A stretch of 64,000 nt of DNA from Ustilago trichophora (taxonomy: Eukaryota; Basidiomycota; Ustilaginomycetes; Ustilaginales; Ustilaginaceae). The DNA lies in the NCBI GenBank assembly GCA_900323505.1, contig OOIN01000002.1:992001-1056000 (forward strand), written 5' to 3'. Shown in pieces: positions 20,258 to 30,028 of the stretch; the first letter of the stretch is position 1; every line of letters starts with the position of its first letter. A program made the position numbers and the translations under genes. Under the pieces are notes generated by a model. It was given only the letters and a program-made list of their open reading frames with translations, ran no database searches and was not told where the DNA came from.

Positions 20258-21461
20258 TCAGAGCTTGGCTTTGGCTGCGGAGTCCTTGGCAGGAGGTTTC
20301 GAGTCGTTTCCACGAATGAGGCCTTCTTGGGAGACGACAGCGACAAGGGTTCCGTCTTCTCTGTAGATGCGACCGACGACGACACCGCGGCCGTTGGAAG
20401 CTGCTTGCGTTTGCATCTGTAGTGCAGAGATGACAACATTTCATATCAGTAACTAGTCTCACATGAATTGAATCGCCGAAAGCTTGGAAAGGGAGAAAAC
20501 CTACGACGAAGAGAAGCCATTCATGAACCTCGAAAGGCTGGTAGAACCACATGCTATGATCGAGACTGGCCATCATCTTGATCCTCCTACTGTTGTTGAG
20601 GGCCTTGGGGACCGTACTGAGCAAATAGAAATCGGAAGCATACGCCAAAGCGACCTTCTGTGCTTCAAGCCCACCGCTCATGGGAAGACGGGTACGCATC
20701 CAGAAAGCCTGCTGATTACCCGGTGTTGGAATTCCATTCTTGTCGTACATCCCTGGGAGAGCATCTCTAATCTCGACGGGTGATGCTTGGCGATCGCTAA
20801 TCCATCCTTCGAGCACTTTGCGGACGCGTGGGTCGGGGTTGCCATTCTTGAGCACTTCCTGGTAGCGCTGCTCATTGAGTGGACAGTTGGCGGGGCTGGG
20901 GAGCGCACGGAAGTTCATCGGTTTAGCAGAGTGGTTGCCGGTCGCATGGGAGCCCGTGATGGATTCGAGGAGGAACTTGCCGTCGGAATCGAGCGAGGGA
21001 AGAGGGATGGCAAATGTGGGCTCGTGCGGTTCTGGCTTTTGGTAGCTGAGGATGATGGTGAAAATGCTCCTTCCCTTTTGAATGGCGTTAACGGAACGGG
21101 TGACGTAGGAGCCACCATCGCGGACGCGAGTGACGTGGTAGATGATCGGTCTAGTCTCGTCACCAGCGAGAAGGAAGTAGCTGTGAAGCGAATGGAGGAG
21201 CATCCCCTCGCGAACGGTCTTGTTGGCTGCTGCAACCGCTTGCGCGATGACTTGACCGCCAAAGACACCGCGGGCGCGGGCAGGCTTCCAGAGTGTGAGT
21301 GACTTGTAGAGGTCTGCATCGATCTCTTCGACTTCGAGTGCTTCAGCGATGTCGGCAACGCCGGATCGAGAGGGCGAGTTGACACCCTGCTCATAGACCG
21401 GGGGCTCTTGCTCCTCGGATGTAGGCTCTCTACCCATTTCTCTTGCGCCGGTCTTGGTCAT
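20258..21461 (-). CDS. TES1: Peroxisomal acyl-CoA thioesterase II (TesB/ACOT8/Tes1), one intron
   Basis: Hydrolyses acyl-CoA to free fatty acid and CoA during peroxisomal beta-oxidation. Exon 1 is 20505-21461 (319 codons) and exon 2 is 20258-20416, joined in phase 0 across an 88-base intron with donor GTAGGT and acceptor ctgcactacAG. The spliced protein is 371 residues. It has the double hot-dog signatures VFGGQVIAQAVAAA (first half) and LDHSMWFYQPFEVHEWLLF (second half). Exon 2 supplies NGRGVVVGRIYREDGTLVAV and the QEGLIR segment, whose Gln belongs to the active site in the family. It ends KAKL, a type 1 peroxisomal targeting signal (AKL). Reading straight through the intron gives instead a basic nonsense tail. 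Confidence 0.92.
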
Positions 21462-22375
21462 TGTAGACGAGAAAGGCGGCGATGATTATCTTGCTATCTA
21501 CGTTAGCTGCTGTTCTCTATACGGCTTGTTTGCTGCGTATGGCTGGGCGTACGATAAGATTCGTGCTCGTCGAATATGAAACCAGAGCAAGGCAGAATGG
21601 CGGAATGAGTGGGAAGGATAACTAAACGGTGGGCGTGATGGTGTTGGAAGGGAGAAGGATGGACCCTCTTTGCGACCTAACCGAGGAAGTATCTAGGCCA
21701 AATTTAAGGCCGTGCTCCAGAGCCAAACGTGAAAGGGTAATTTCACAGACAGCATTGCTCGACGCACAGAGCACATACACGCTCACAACTCTTGCTTATC
21801 TGTATCCTTGTATCCTTGTATCTGAACCTCTCCACCTTGTTGGTGTTCCCGTAGATGAGAGAACTATATCCCTGGAATCAGCTTCTGCCCCTTGCTACAC
21901 AAGGAGGGGTTGGATTCATCGCAATGCAATGCCGGCTGCCGGTTATGTTTGCGGGGTATGCGACCGGTGCTGGAAAAATTGCGTTTTTTTTTGGTGTTGT
22001 GGTGCCGCTTCGCCGAATTAACCGGAAAGGGAAAAAGGATTCGTCTGGCTTCCCGAACGGGAGACGTTTTTGATTTCAAAGCCACGCGTACGGAAGAGCA
22101 CGAGACATGTCAGAAAGTAGGAGACCTTACAGTCTAACACATTTTTTCGAATTTCTCTCTAAATCGTCCGAAAGGACGATTCACACACAATGCATCACAA
22201 TTCCACGACGTCGTTGGAGCATGGGCCAGCTGGTCATTCGCTCTCTGGTGGAGACAGACCAACACAGAGCTGCAGTACTACGTTACTGTTTCTTGTCATC
22301 ATACCAACTCGCAATCGTATTGCATCTTGACTCGAGGCACCTTCCGCTCTTGAGCGGACTATACTACATCCGATC
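21462..22375. promoter_or_regulatory. Shared upstream region of TES1 and SLY1
   Basis: A 914-base divergent spacer, AT-richer than the genes, with short direct repeats (tatccttg twice near 21800-21820). No coding potential or RNA gene is seen. Confidence 0.4.
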
Positions 22376-24604
22376 ATGGCTTCAGCAACATCGGCTCCAA
22401 CATCGAGCCTCCGCATCGCACAGGTCAACTCTCTCCTTTCGCTCCTCAATCTCAACACTTCCTCCTTCAACCACGCCTCTTCCTCCTCAGCACCAGGCTC
22501 CAATTACAACTCGAGACCCGGATCCGCTGCAGGCCAGAATGATGCCTCTGATGCCGGTGCTGCCGACCCTTCTATCCCCTCCGGTCCTCCAGTGTGGAAG
22601 GTGCTGATTATGGACAAAGTCTCCAAAGACATCCTAGCCACCTCTCTACGGGTCCAAGACCTTCGCGAGAATGGTGTCACACTTCACATGCAGCTTCACT
22701 CGGACCGACCACCACTAGCTGATGTCCCCGCTGTCTACTTTGTCTCGCCCACTTCGCAAAACGTCCAGCGAATCGCCCAGGATATGAAACGTATGCTGTA
22801 CGAGAGCTTCTACGTCAACTTTACCAGCACCGTGCCCAAGCCGGTCATGGAAGAGTTTGCCAACCTTGTCGCAGCGGATGGAACAGGACAGCTTGTACAA
22901 CAGGTCTACGATCAGTACTTGAACTTTATCGTACTCGAGCCGAACCTGTTTGAGCTGCTTCCTGATGCTGCCGCCTCTCCTTCCGGCTCTGCCTCCACCA
23001 ACGGTGCCAATGCTGCACCGGCAGCAAGCACGAATCTCACCACGTACGAGCGCCTCAACGACCCCAAGTCCGGCCAGAAAGACGTCGAAGATGCGACCGA
23101 TCGCATTGCCGCGGGACTCTTTTCCACCCTCGCTACGATGGGAGCGCTGCCCATTATCCGATCTCCTCGAGGTAACGCGGCCGAGTTGGTGGCAAGAAAG
23201 CTCGAGTCCAAGATCCGAGAGCACATTACAAGCTCTCGAGGTGGGTCGAATCTCTTCTCTGAAGCAGCGGGTAGTGCGGGACATGCAAGCTGGACTTCCT
23301 CGCGTCCCTTGCTAGTGGTGTTGGATCGTAATGTGGATCTGGTGCCCATGCTGGCGCACAGTTGGACCTATCAAGCTCTCGTTCAGGATGTGTTGGATTT
23401 GCAACTCAACCGCGTGACCGTTGTGTCTAGCGAAGGCGGCGTTACGAGCAAAAAGACCTATGATCTCGACTCGAAGGACTTCTTTTGGTCCAAAAACTCT
23501 GCAACCCCCTTCCCACAGGTCGCAGAGGACATCGACGCCGAGTTGAACAGGTACAAAGCCGACGCCGCCGAAATCACACGCTCCACAGGTATCAGCAGCA
23601 TGGACGAAGTCGGCCAACTCGACGCCACCTCCAACGCCGCCCATCTCAAAGCCGCCATCACCGCCCTTCCCGAACTCACCCAGCGTAAATCCACCATCGA
23701 TGCCCACATGAACATTGCCACCTCGCTTCTCCAGGGCATCAAAAAACGTGGTCTCGACACCCTCTTTCAACTCGAAGAAGTCATCGCCCGTCAAAAGAAG
23801 GAGACCATTCTCGAAACGGTCAGAGACACCCAACTCGAGGATGTCAATGACAAGCTTCGACTCTTCATCATCTACTACCTCTCTGCTCCCGACAATGCAC
23901 TTTCGAAAGCAGACGTGGACGAGTTTGAACGACTGCTCAAGGAGCAGGGTGCCGATCTGTCTGCATTGAACTATGTTAAAAAGGTGAGGGAATTGACAAG
24001 GATGACGATGCTCGCCTCTGCCCCACAGGCGCCTTCTGCGACGACGGATGCTCCGGGAGGATTCCGTGGGTTCAGCTCTCTCTCTTCCCGATTGACGGAT
24101 AGGCTCAAGGATTCTGGATTGGAGAATCTCGTGCAGGGAGTCAAGAACTTTTTGCCCGCTCAAAAGGATCTCACGGTAACCCGTCTAGTTGCCTCTCTGA
24201 TGGAACCGGCAGGAGCCAACGCCCAAGCGCTGCAGGAAACCGACGAGTATCTGTTCTTCGATCCCAAAGCACCTCGTACCCGTGCAACGGCAGCTTCTGG
24301 AGGAGTCAAAGCTAGACAAGTCTTTAACGAAGCAATCGTCTTTGTAGTAGGCGGTGGAGGATATGTAGAATTTGCCAACTTGCAAGAATACGCCATGAGA
24401 ACCGCTGGCGCCAATACTGCTGGAGCTGGCAATCCCGCATTACCAACAGCTCAGGGTTCAGGTGCATTAGCCTCAATCCCGGCTAAGAAAATCACTTATG
24501 GTTCAACAGAAATCTTGAAGCCAATCGACTTTGTTAGAGCTCTTGCACATTTAGCTGGTGGAGATGTCGCCCCTACTTGTGCAGCTATGCGAGAAACAAA
24601 GTAG
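22376..24604 (+). CDS. SLY1: Sec1/Munc18 protein Sly1
   Basis: 742 residues, one exon. Sly1 is the SM protein of ER-Golgi traffic; it binds the N-terminal peptides of the syntaxins Sed5 and Ufe1 and promotes SNARE assembly. Domain 1 begins after a disordered leader with [20 protein letters not shown], then [20 protein letters not shown] and [20 protein letters not shown], all characteristic of Sly1. The conserved [20 protein letters not shown] and [18 protein letters not shown] blocks follow at about residues 310-345. Near the C-terminus [20 protein letters not shown] matches the family end. A Ser/Ala/Asn-rich loop (about residues 205-225) is an insert. A bound partner, UFE1, is encoded about 16 kb downstream in the window. 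Confidence 0.95.
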   Translation: MASATSAPTSSLRIAQVNSLLSLLNLNTSSFNHASSSSAPGSNYNSRPGSAAGQNDASDAGAADPSIPSGPPVWKVLIMDKVSKDILATSLRVQDLRENGVTLHMQLHSDRPPLADVPAVYFVSPTSQNVQRIAQDMKRMLYESFYVNFTSTVPKPVMEEFANLVAADGTGQLVQQVYDQYLNFIVLEPNLFELLPDAAASPSGSASTNGANAAPAASTNLTTYERLNDPKSGQKDVEDATDRIAAGLFSTLATMGALPIIRSPRGNAAELVARKLESKIREHITSSRGGSNLFSEAAGSAGHASWTSSRPLLVVLDRNVDLVPMLAHSWTYQALVQDVLDLQLNRVTVVSSEGGVTSKKTYDLDSKDFFWSKNSATPFPQVAEDIDAELNRYKADAAEITRSTGISSMDEVGQLDATSNAAHLKAAITALPELTQRKSTIDAHMNIATSLLQGIKKRGLDTLFQLEEVIARQKKETILETVRDTQLEDVNDKLRLFIIYYLSAPDNALSKADVDEFERLLKEQGADLSALNYVKKVRELTRMTMLASAPQAPSATTDAPGGFRGFSSLSSRLTDRLKDSGLENLVQGVKNFLPAQKDLTVTRLVASLMEPAGANAQALQETDEYLFFDPKAPRTRATAASGGVKARQVFNEAIVFVVGGGGYVEFANLQEYAMRTAGANTAGAGNPALPTAQGSGALASIPAKKITYGSTEILKPIDFVRALAHLAGGDVAPTCAAMRETK

Positions 24605-24989
24605 ATGTGACCAGCGGCGCTATCAGCAACACCCTTTGTTTTCATTTTAGTAGCAGCAGCAGAGCTCTCTTTTTCAATTCCAATCAGCTTGACGAGCGGC
24701 TTGTTGGTGTTCATTTTGGTGATGTGAATTCCCGAGTAGTGAACCAATCAAGTAAAAATACAATGCAAAGAATACCAATGGAAAAGAAACAAAAAGTACA
24801 ACGACGACGATATGCTGCAATGGAGGAACAGAGAGGAACAAGTACAGAGAAAGAGAGGGAGAAGGGGAGAAGAGTAGTGGTGGTGCTGGTGTAGCGATCC
24901 ACGCGGATTGAGCGTGAAGCGACCAGAGCCTAATTGTTTGTAATTGCAATCCTTATATGTGTTGAGAGATTATCTTAATCTTTGAGAGA
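24605..24989. other. Convergent spacer after SLY1
   Basis: 385 bases between two convergent genes, purine-rich around 24780-24880. It presumably holds both 3' ends. Nothing else supported. Confidence 0.35.
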
Positions 24990-25514
24990 TTATTGGGAGC
25001 GACGACGGCTTCGACCTCGGGAAGGTTCGTTTTCCTGTGGACTGAATAGGGAAGCAAAGAGACCGGTCCACCTCTTTCCCTTCTTGTCTGTGCTGGACGT
25101 TGAAGCATTTGTAGATTGGGTAGATTTTGCATCTGGTTGAGGCCGAGCGTTTCCATTTTGACGAGAGGTCATATTGCCAGTGTAAGTACCGTCAAGTTTA
25201 GCCTTTTCGATAGCGAGGCGTTCCTTTTGCCACATTACTGCGGTATGATCTGCCATGCGACGAGCGTATGCGAGATGTGCTTGGACTTGATCCCATTCTT
25301 CGAGCGATTCCGCCGCCGATGAAGCTGACGATGAACAAGACGAGAATCGGGATTGTGTTGGTGATGAAGAGGAAGAAGAAGAAGAAGAAGAAGAAGCTTC
25401 CGAGGATGGAGAGGTGGTGTGGAGGGGGGCGAGGTTGAAATGTGTCATCATGGGGGGTATGAAGGAAGCCCCTCCGATCGAGACTACGTTGTGATGGTTG
25501 TCTGGGTTGTACAT
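24990..25514 (-). CDS. Small unrecognised Ser-rich protein with a central helix
   Basis: 174 residues, family not recognised. After a short hydrophobic-aromatic head (SIGGASFIPPMMTHFNLAPL) comes a polyserine run encoded by AGA/AGG-type codons on this strand (25366-25394 region). A single amphipathic helix then follows (about residues 70-110: LEEWDQVQAHLAYARRMADH and MWQKERLAIEKAKL). The tail is basic, ending SRGRSRRRSQ. The start codon at 25512-25514 follows an open promoter side. The helix with alternating charged residues makes it look like a real gene and not a shadow, but no function can be assigned. Confidence 0.5.
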   Translation of the reverse strand: MYNPDNHHNVVSIGGASFIPPMMTHFNLAPLHTTSPSSEASSSSSSSSSSSPTQSRFSSCSSSASSAAESLEEWDQVQAHLAYARRMADHTAVMWQKERLAIEKAKLDGTYTGNMTSRQNGNARPQPDAKSTQSTNASTSSTDKKGKRWTGLFASLFSPQENEPSRGRSRRRSQ

Positions 25515-26992
25515 CTTTGCTATGTCGAGATGTCAGAAGGCGAAGGCGAAGAGTGTAGGTGTAGAGAGGTTTGGAAGTTTAACTATGTGCTGGGGCTGTA
25601 GGATCTGGTGTTGATAAGCAAGTGATGAAAGCGCTCTCGAGTGTGTAGGTGTATACTGAGGTGTATGGGTATAATTTGGCGGAGAATGTGTTCATATCCG
25701 CCTCCTCTATATACTTTGCGATCTTGGTAATGACCAAACCATAGACATTCTCTTCCCGGGAAGGCAGGTGCCATGTCAGCCCATACCGAGATACACTTTG
25801 GTCGTGTGTCAGCCGAGCTGAGCCTTTCTGGTCACAGACGGCACGATTTAGGCGAATCAACACTCCACTTGGACTTTGGCTGGAAAAGATTCCGTGTCAT
25901 GCAAAGAATGTGTGGGATTCATGTCATTCCGCCACGGTCCGTGGAGCTGTAAGCTAGGCTCTGAGGCACCTGAGGCAGAGGATTTGGCAGGATCCACGGA
26001 GAAAAGCCAAGACACAAGTGCCAAGCCGGAACGTCACTGACACTGCCAAAGGCACGCAGCGGAGAAAAAAAAAAAAAAAAAAAAGTTGAAAAGAAGAATA
26101 AGAAAAGCTTACCTTTCGACTTTTGACTGCTGAGATACGCTAGCATAGCGCGGAGATAGACTCCCGAAACACGGTCCTAGTATTTTTATTTTTATTTTTT
26201 ATTTTTAAATTTTCTTGTGTTGGTGGAATGGGCGTTCCGAAAATCTCACCACGGCACGGCACGTCTTGGCCGAACATCACGTCAATCCACCATCCATCTT
26301 GGCATGAATTACAGTACAACTTGCTTTTTGCTTACTTCCGCGGCGCGGCAGCACGCTCCACTCTGTGTCTTAGATCGAGCTTTGCCATTCTTTCATACAA
26401 AAATGTCGGCAACTATCTTGTCAATATCTGCCGGTTGACGCCAAGTAGATCCGGCCATAAGGTTTTAACCGTCATACTGAATCCGCCCCCGCAATCTCCC
26501 GGATCCGAACAGGCTATCGGTTACTAACCAGAGCTGAGTTAAGTCAGAGCTCAAAAGAAAAGAAGAAGGCCCAAAAAAACAAGGCAGGGCGGTTAGATTA
26601 AGACTTGGCAAAAGCGTGTTGAAGTCAGCCAAGCGTGTTGGCGTGTGTACGGTCAATTCTGGTTTTTTTCTTGGGCTTGGCAAGGCTGGGCCTGCGGGTT
26701 CCTTGCCTCACCTTGCCTTGTGCACTGGCACTTACAACATCCAACCTCCACAACCTTTGCCTTTCCTGTCTACTGAGCTTCACTCTGCTGTTAACCTTGG
26801 CACCAGTCGCACAAGAAAAGGCACAACATACACATGGACAGTACTGTAGAGATCGAAGACGTTTGCACAATCAACGATTCAAAGGCTTTACTGACAACAA
26901 AAAAGCACGCCACTGCTGTGTTGTACTGATTAAAGTATATTAGACTGTCAAGTGGGTACCATGACGCTTGCGAGTTTCATTACATCTCAGTG

Positions 26993-27015
26993 TAGTACTA
27001 CAGTACTGTACAGTG
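26993..27015. repeat. TACTG/CAGTA palindromic cluster
   Basis: The segment reads tagtactacagtactgtac and continues agtgg, a set of overlapping palindromes built on CAGTACTG. It is one of about a dozen similar sites in the window's spacers. Confidence 0.7.
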
Positions 27016-27223
27016 GCCGACGTGAGCAATTGACGCTAACAAAGTTATAATACTGTAGCTGAGAAATTGGCAATAACTCCAGTACAAATTTTCGTTGGTA
27101 ACTTGAAATGGAGGAAATTTCTTGACGGTCGGCTTGCCCGCGGAAATGGCTGGTCGCGCTTTGCACGTCACCATTATCCGTCTAGATTGCCCTTACAAAC
27201 ACTTGCTTACTTGGCCGCCTTCT

Positions 27224-27247
27224 ATACTGTACTGTACTGTACTGTAG
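27224..27247. repeat. (TACTG)n pentamer array
   Basis: About four and a half uninterrupted tactg units ending in tag, in the gene-free region. Same motif as the palindromic sites elsewhere. Confidence 0.8.
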
Positions 27248-27537
27248 TCCAAACCTAAAACCAGTTTGAGACCAGTCGCGTGGTACTATAGGCTCTATTT
27301 TCCCTCTCTCTCCCTCTTCTTTCTTTCCAATGACGTCCTCGTCAAGACGACGTTTGAACTCACAAACAGCCAGCTCTAGATCAACAGTACACCGTCTCAG
27401 GTTTTTCTAAGAGTCAAACGCAGTCTAAGGATATGGGTGGAATGGAAAATGCTACCACGATTGTATGCAACATAAAGAAGCCTCTAAAAGCCGTTGAACC
27501 CCTTCATTTGTCGGGGCTAGAAAAAATTTGAACATTT

Positions 27538-27563
27538 GTACAGTACACTACAGTACTGTACAC
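27538..27563. repeat. TACTG/CAGTA palindromic cluster
   Basis: Contains gtacagtacactacagtact followed by gtacac. This is two opposed arrays of the pentamer, so the strand can fold back on itself. Confidence 0.75.
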
Positions 27564-28097
27564 TAGTGAGGTAATCCGACACTTTTGTGGATCAGACTGT
27601 TGGTATGATGAAAAATTTTCCGCCTGATCTTCTTTGTACACACATTCTCCAACTCAATACTGTAAAGTACAAGTCCAGTAGGCGGAATTTGTTCTGCCGG
27701 GTGTCCGCGGCGATTCCGGCTTCCCTCCACCGCAAGAACGCCAGTCCTTGTTTTTCTTTCTTTCTTTCTTTTTTTTTTTTTTCCTTTTCTCTCCGTGGAA
27801 CTGCACTTGTTGCGCAACGTTGTTCACAGGCTACAATGGAAGTTAAACGGATTTCTCCTGTCAAAACACAGTGCGAGCTGTAATACTGTAAAGTCCAGTA
27901 CAAACACGGATAATCAAAGGTGAAAAGTTGACAGATGGGAACAGCAATTCTCTGACGTGCAAAAAGAAAAAAGAAAAAAAAACAAAAAACAAAGCCACCG
28001 GCAAATACAGTCGCGTCCAAAACTGTCCCATAATTTTGTTCTGAGCCGAATATCAATGAGGCTCCACACCAGTCATTTTTACAAATCTAAGCCTCCT

Positions 28098-28221
28098 CAC
28101 AAGAATGATCACCACCATAATGTCAATATTTTGCTAGCTCATATCAAACACCTGGATGTGATAGATGCTATCCATAGCTACAACTTCCTCACCAACGAAA
28201 AAAATAGTTTAGTCTTGGTTA
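28098..28221 (+). repeat. Left arm of the internal long inverted repeat
   Basis: Pairs with 28578-28701 in reverse orientation; the shared core includes cacctggatgtgatagatgc and tatccatagctacaact. The 356-base interval between the arms would form the loop if transcribed. Confidence 0.85.
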
Positions 28222-28577
28222 TTGAATGGGAACAGCATCAAGATAGCCTTAAATTGGGGTCAAAAATTTTGTGAAATTCAACTGCACAGTGCAGTATTGC
28301 GAAAAAACACCCCCCTTCACAAGAATGGAAATCACACTATAATCAATGTTGCAGCTCACTTTCCCCATTCATGGTGTGCGTAGCTGGTATGTATAGCTAC
28401 AACTTTCTCACCAACATATAGGCAAGTGTCTGCTGACATTGAGGAGAAAAAGGCAGTATAAGGAAGGGTATCTTCAAATTTTCGAATTGAAATTTCCAGA
28501 GACTGATAAAGTGCACAAATGCGCAAATTTTGTACTCAGATTTCCAAAAAAAGAGAGCCAATTCTGCTACAGCACAA

Positions 28578-28701
28578 TAACTAAGACTAAACTCTTTTTT
28601 CTGTTGGTGAGTAAGTTGTAGCTATGGATAGCATCTATCACATCCAGGTGTTAGATATGATCTAGTAAAATATTGACATTAAGGTGGTGATCATTCTTGT
28701 G
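28578..28701 (-). repeat. Right arm of the internal long inverted repeat
   Basis: Reverse complement of 28098-28221 with about ten base differences, mostly transitions and A/T changes, over 124 bases. Confidence 0.85.
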
Positions 28702-29245
28702 TGATGTGGTGTTTCAGAGCTAATTGTGTGCTGTGCTGTTGGAAATTTTCAGAATTTGCAACTCAAATTTGGTAAGATACGGGGCAGTATTGGACGCGAC
28801 TGTAGGCCAGCAAGGTCAAGCCGAGGACCCTGATTGTACCAAAAACAAAAACAAAAATAAAGATAAAAAGTTGGGCCGACGTCGGAGATTCGGACCTAAA
28901 CCCGCCCCAAAGTGTGTTCTCCCTTGTGATCGCCTTTCTTTTGGAACTGAGAATGGAAGACTTCGGAGGGAGGCGTCCGATACAATCTCCATACTCAATT
29001 TCAGTTTTTTTTTTGGATAGGGTGTGTGGGTATACAGTATGAGAACCATGTTATCTGCCGGGTTTTGAAAAGATTGTTTACGCTCGCTCAGTTTTCTCGC
29101 TGTGTGCTATAGACAAGGTCAACATTGATTGGGAATCCGTGAAGGTTGGCCGCGATAGAGTTGGCGTTCCGGCCGATCAGCCGATAGCCTAAAGTTTCGT
29201 TGGACAGTATGATTCCGGGTAGCTCTTACAGCTTTGTGTGGGTGT

Positions 29246-29261
29246 GTACTGTACTGTACTT
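29246..29261. repeat. Short (TACTG)n array
   Basis: Reads gtactgtactgtactt. Three pentamer units in the spacer downstream of the kinase gene. Confidence 0.7.
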
Positions 29262-30028
29262 TGCACGGCATGGAAGCGGCATCCTGTCAAAAACACACAC
29301 ACCGGTTTGATACCTTTTTTTTTGAACAGCATCTTCCTCTCCCTTTTACCGCTACTCTACTTTCCCTACCACCCGTCCAAACCCAACTCCTAACAACTCC
29401 TAACTTCTTCAGTCTGAAAAACAAATCACCCAACCAAAACCACATAGCCCAAACCGTTGAGCTACAATACACAAACACTACCGTGTCAATGAAGAATCCT
29501 AAACCGCCCAAGCAAATTCTTCTCAAAAGAACTGTGTATCTCTTGCTACTAGTGAGAAATTCGCACAGGATGACTTCAACATCACAATTGCCAGAGGACG
29601 TCTGAAAGGCGTAAACGTGATTTCTGCTTTACCTAGCTTCCTTTTGTTTGTGCTACAGCATCAATGATGACCTTTCCATGTCACAAAGATGCCGCTGCTA
29701 CGATTCGTCCTTCTGTTCCTCGTGTCAAAAAGTTCGTCAGCTCAACGTCAAAGTGCGACAGAGCACAATAGCTAAGTGCACTGTTCCTCTCGCTTTAGCG
29801 CACATCCATTCTATGAGGCCTCCTCCGACAGCACTAAGCTGCACAGCCCCTCCCACTACCAAAGTCTACAGTCACAACCTATGAAGAGTTGCGAAACCGT
29901 TAAAGTTACACAAAGGATAAATAATACAAGCAAACAAGCGACAGTAAGTTAGGTTGAATCAGAGACGACATAGTATGGTATGAGGTGAGACATAGATTCG
30001 TTGTGATAATATGAATCAGGAACTCGGC

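Larger units (their letters stand above)
28008..28802. mobile_element. Tc1/mariner-type non-autonomous element (MITE-like)
   Basis: A 795-bp element bounded by inverted repeats and a TA duplication (TA at 28006-28007 and 28803-28804). The left end is CAGTCGCGTCCAAAACTGTC; the right end read backwards is CAGTCGCGTCCAATACTGCC, with 22 of the first 25 bases identical. CAGT next to TA is the hallmark of the Tc1 group. A second, longer inverted repeat lies inside: 28098-28221 against 28578-28701, 124 bases each with about ten differences. A degraded direct copy of the left arm occurs at 28318-28415. No transposase frame remains, so it would need an enzyme in trans. Confidence 0.8.
25515..30028. 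other. Gene-free AT-rich region of about 4.5 kb
   Basis: No frame here has coding-like composition or recognisable family motifs on either strand. Contents that can be named: an A20 tract near 26066-26085, an (ATTTTT)n run at about 26180-26215, a (TTTC)n run at about 27750-27782, an A-rich block at 27961-27990, many TACTG-type palindromes, and one transposon relic (28008-28802). Part of it upstream of 25514 must be the promoter of the small gene and part before 30029 the 3' end of the kinase gene. Confidence 0.6.

Noticed and set aside
23312..24163. A 283-codon minus-strand frame inside SLY1
   Set aside because: Antisense shadow of a clearly coding gene, with no family features of its own.
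27592..28056. A 154-codon minus-strand frame crossing the left end of the MITE
   Set aside because: It consists of translated simple repeats (Lys/Glu and Phe runs) and the transposon terminus; no transposase motif is present.
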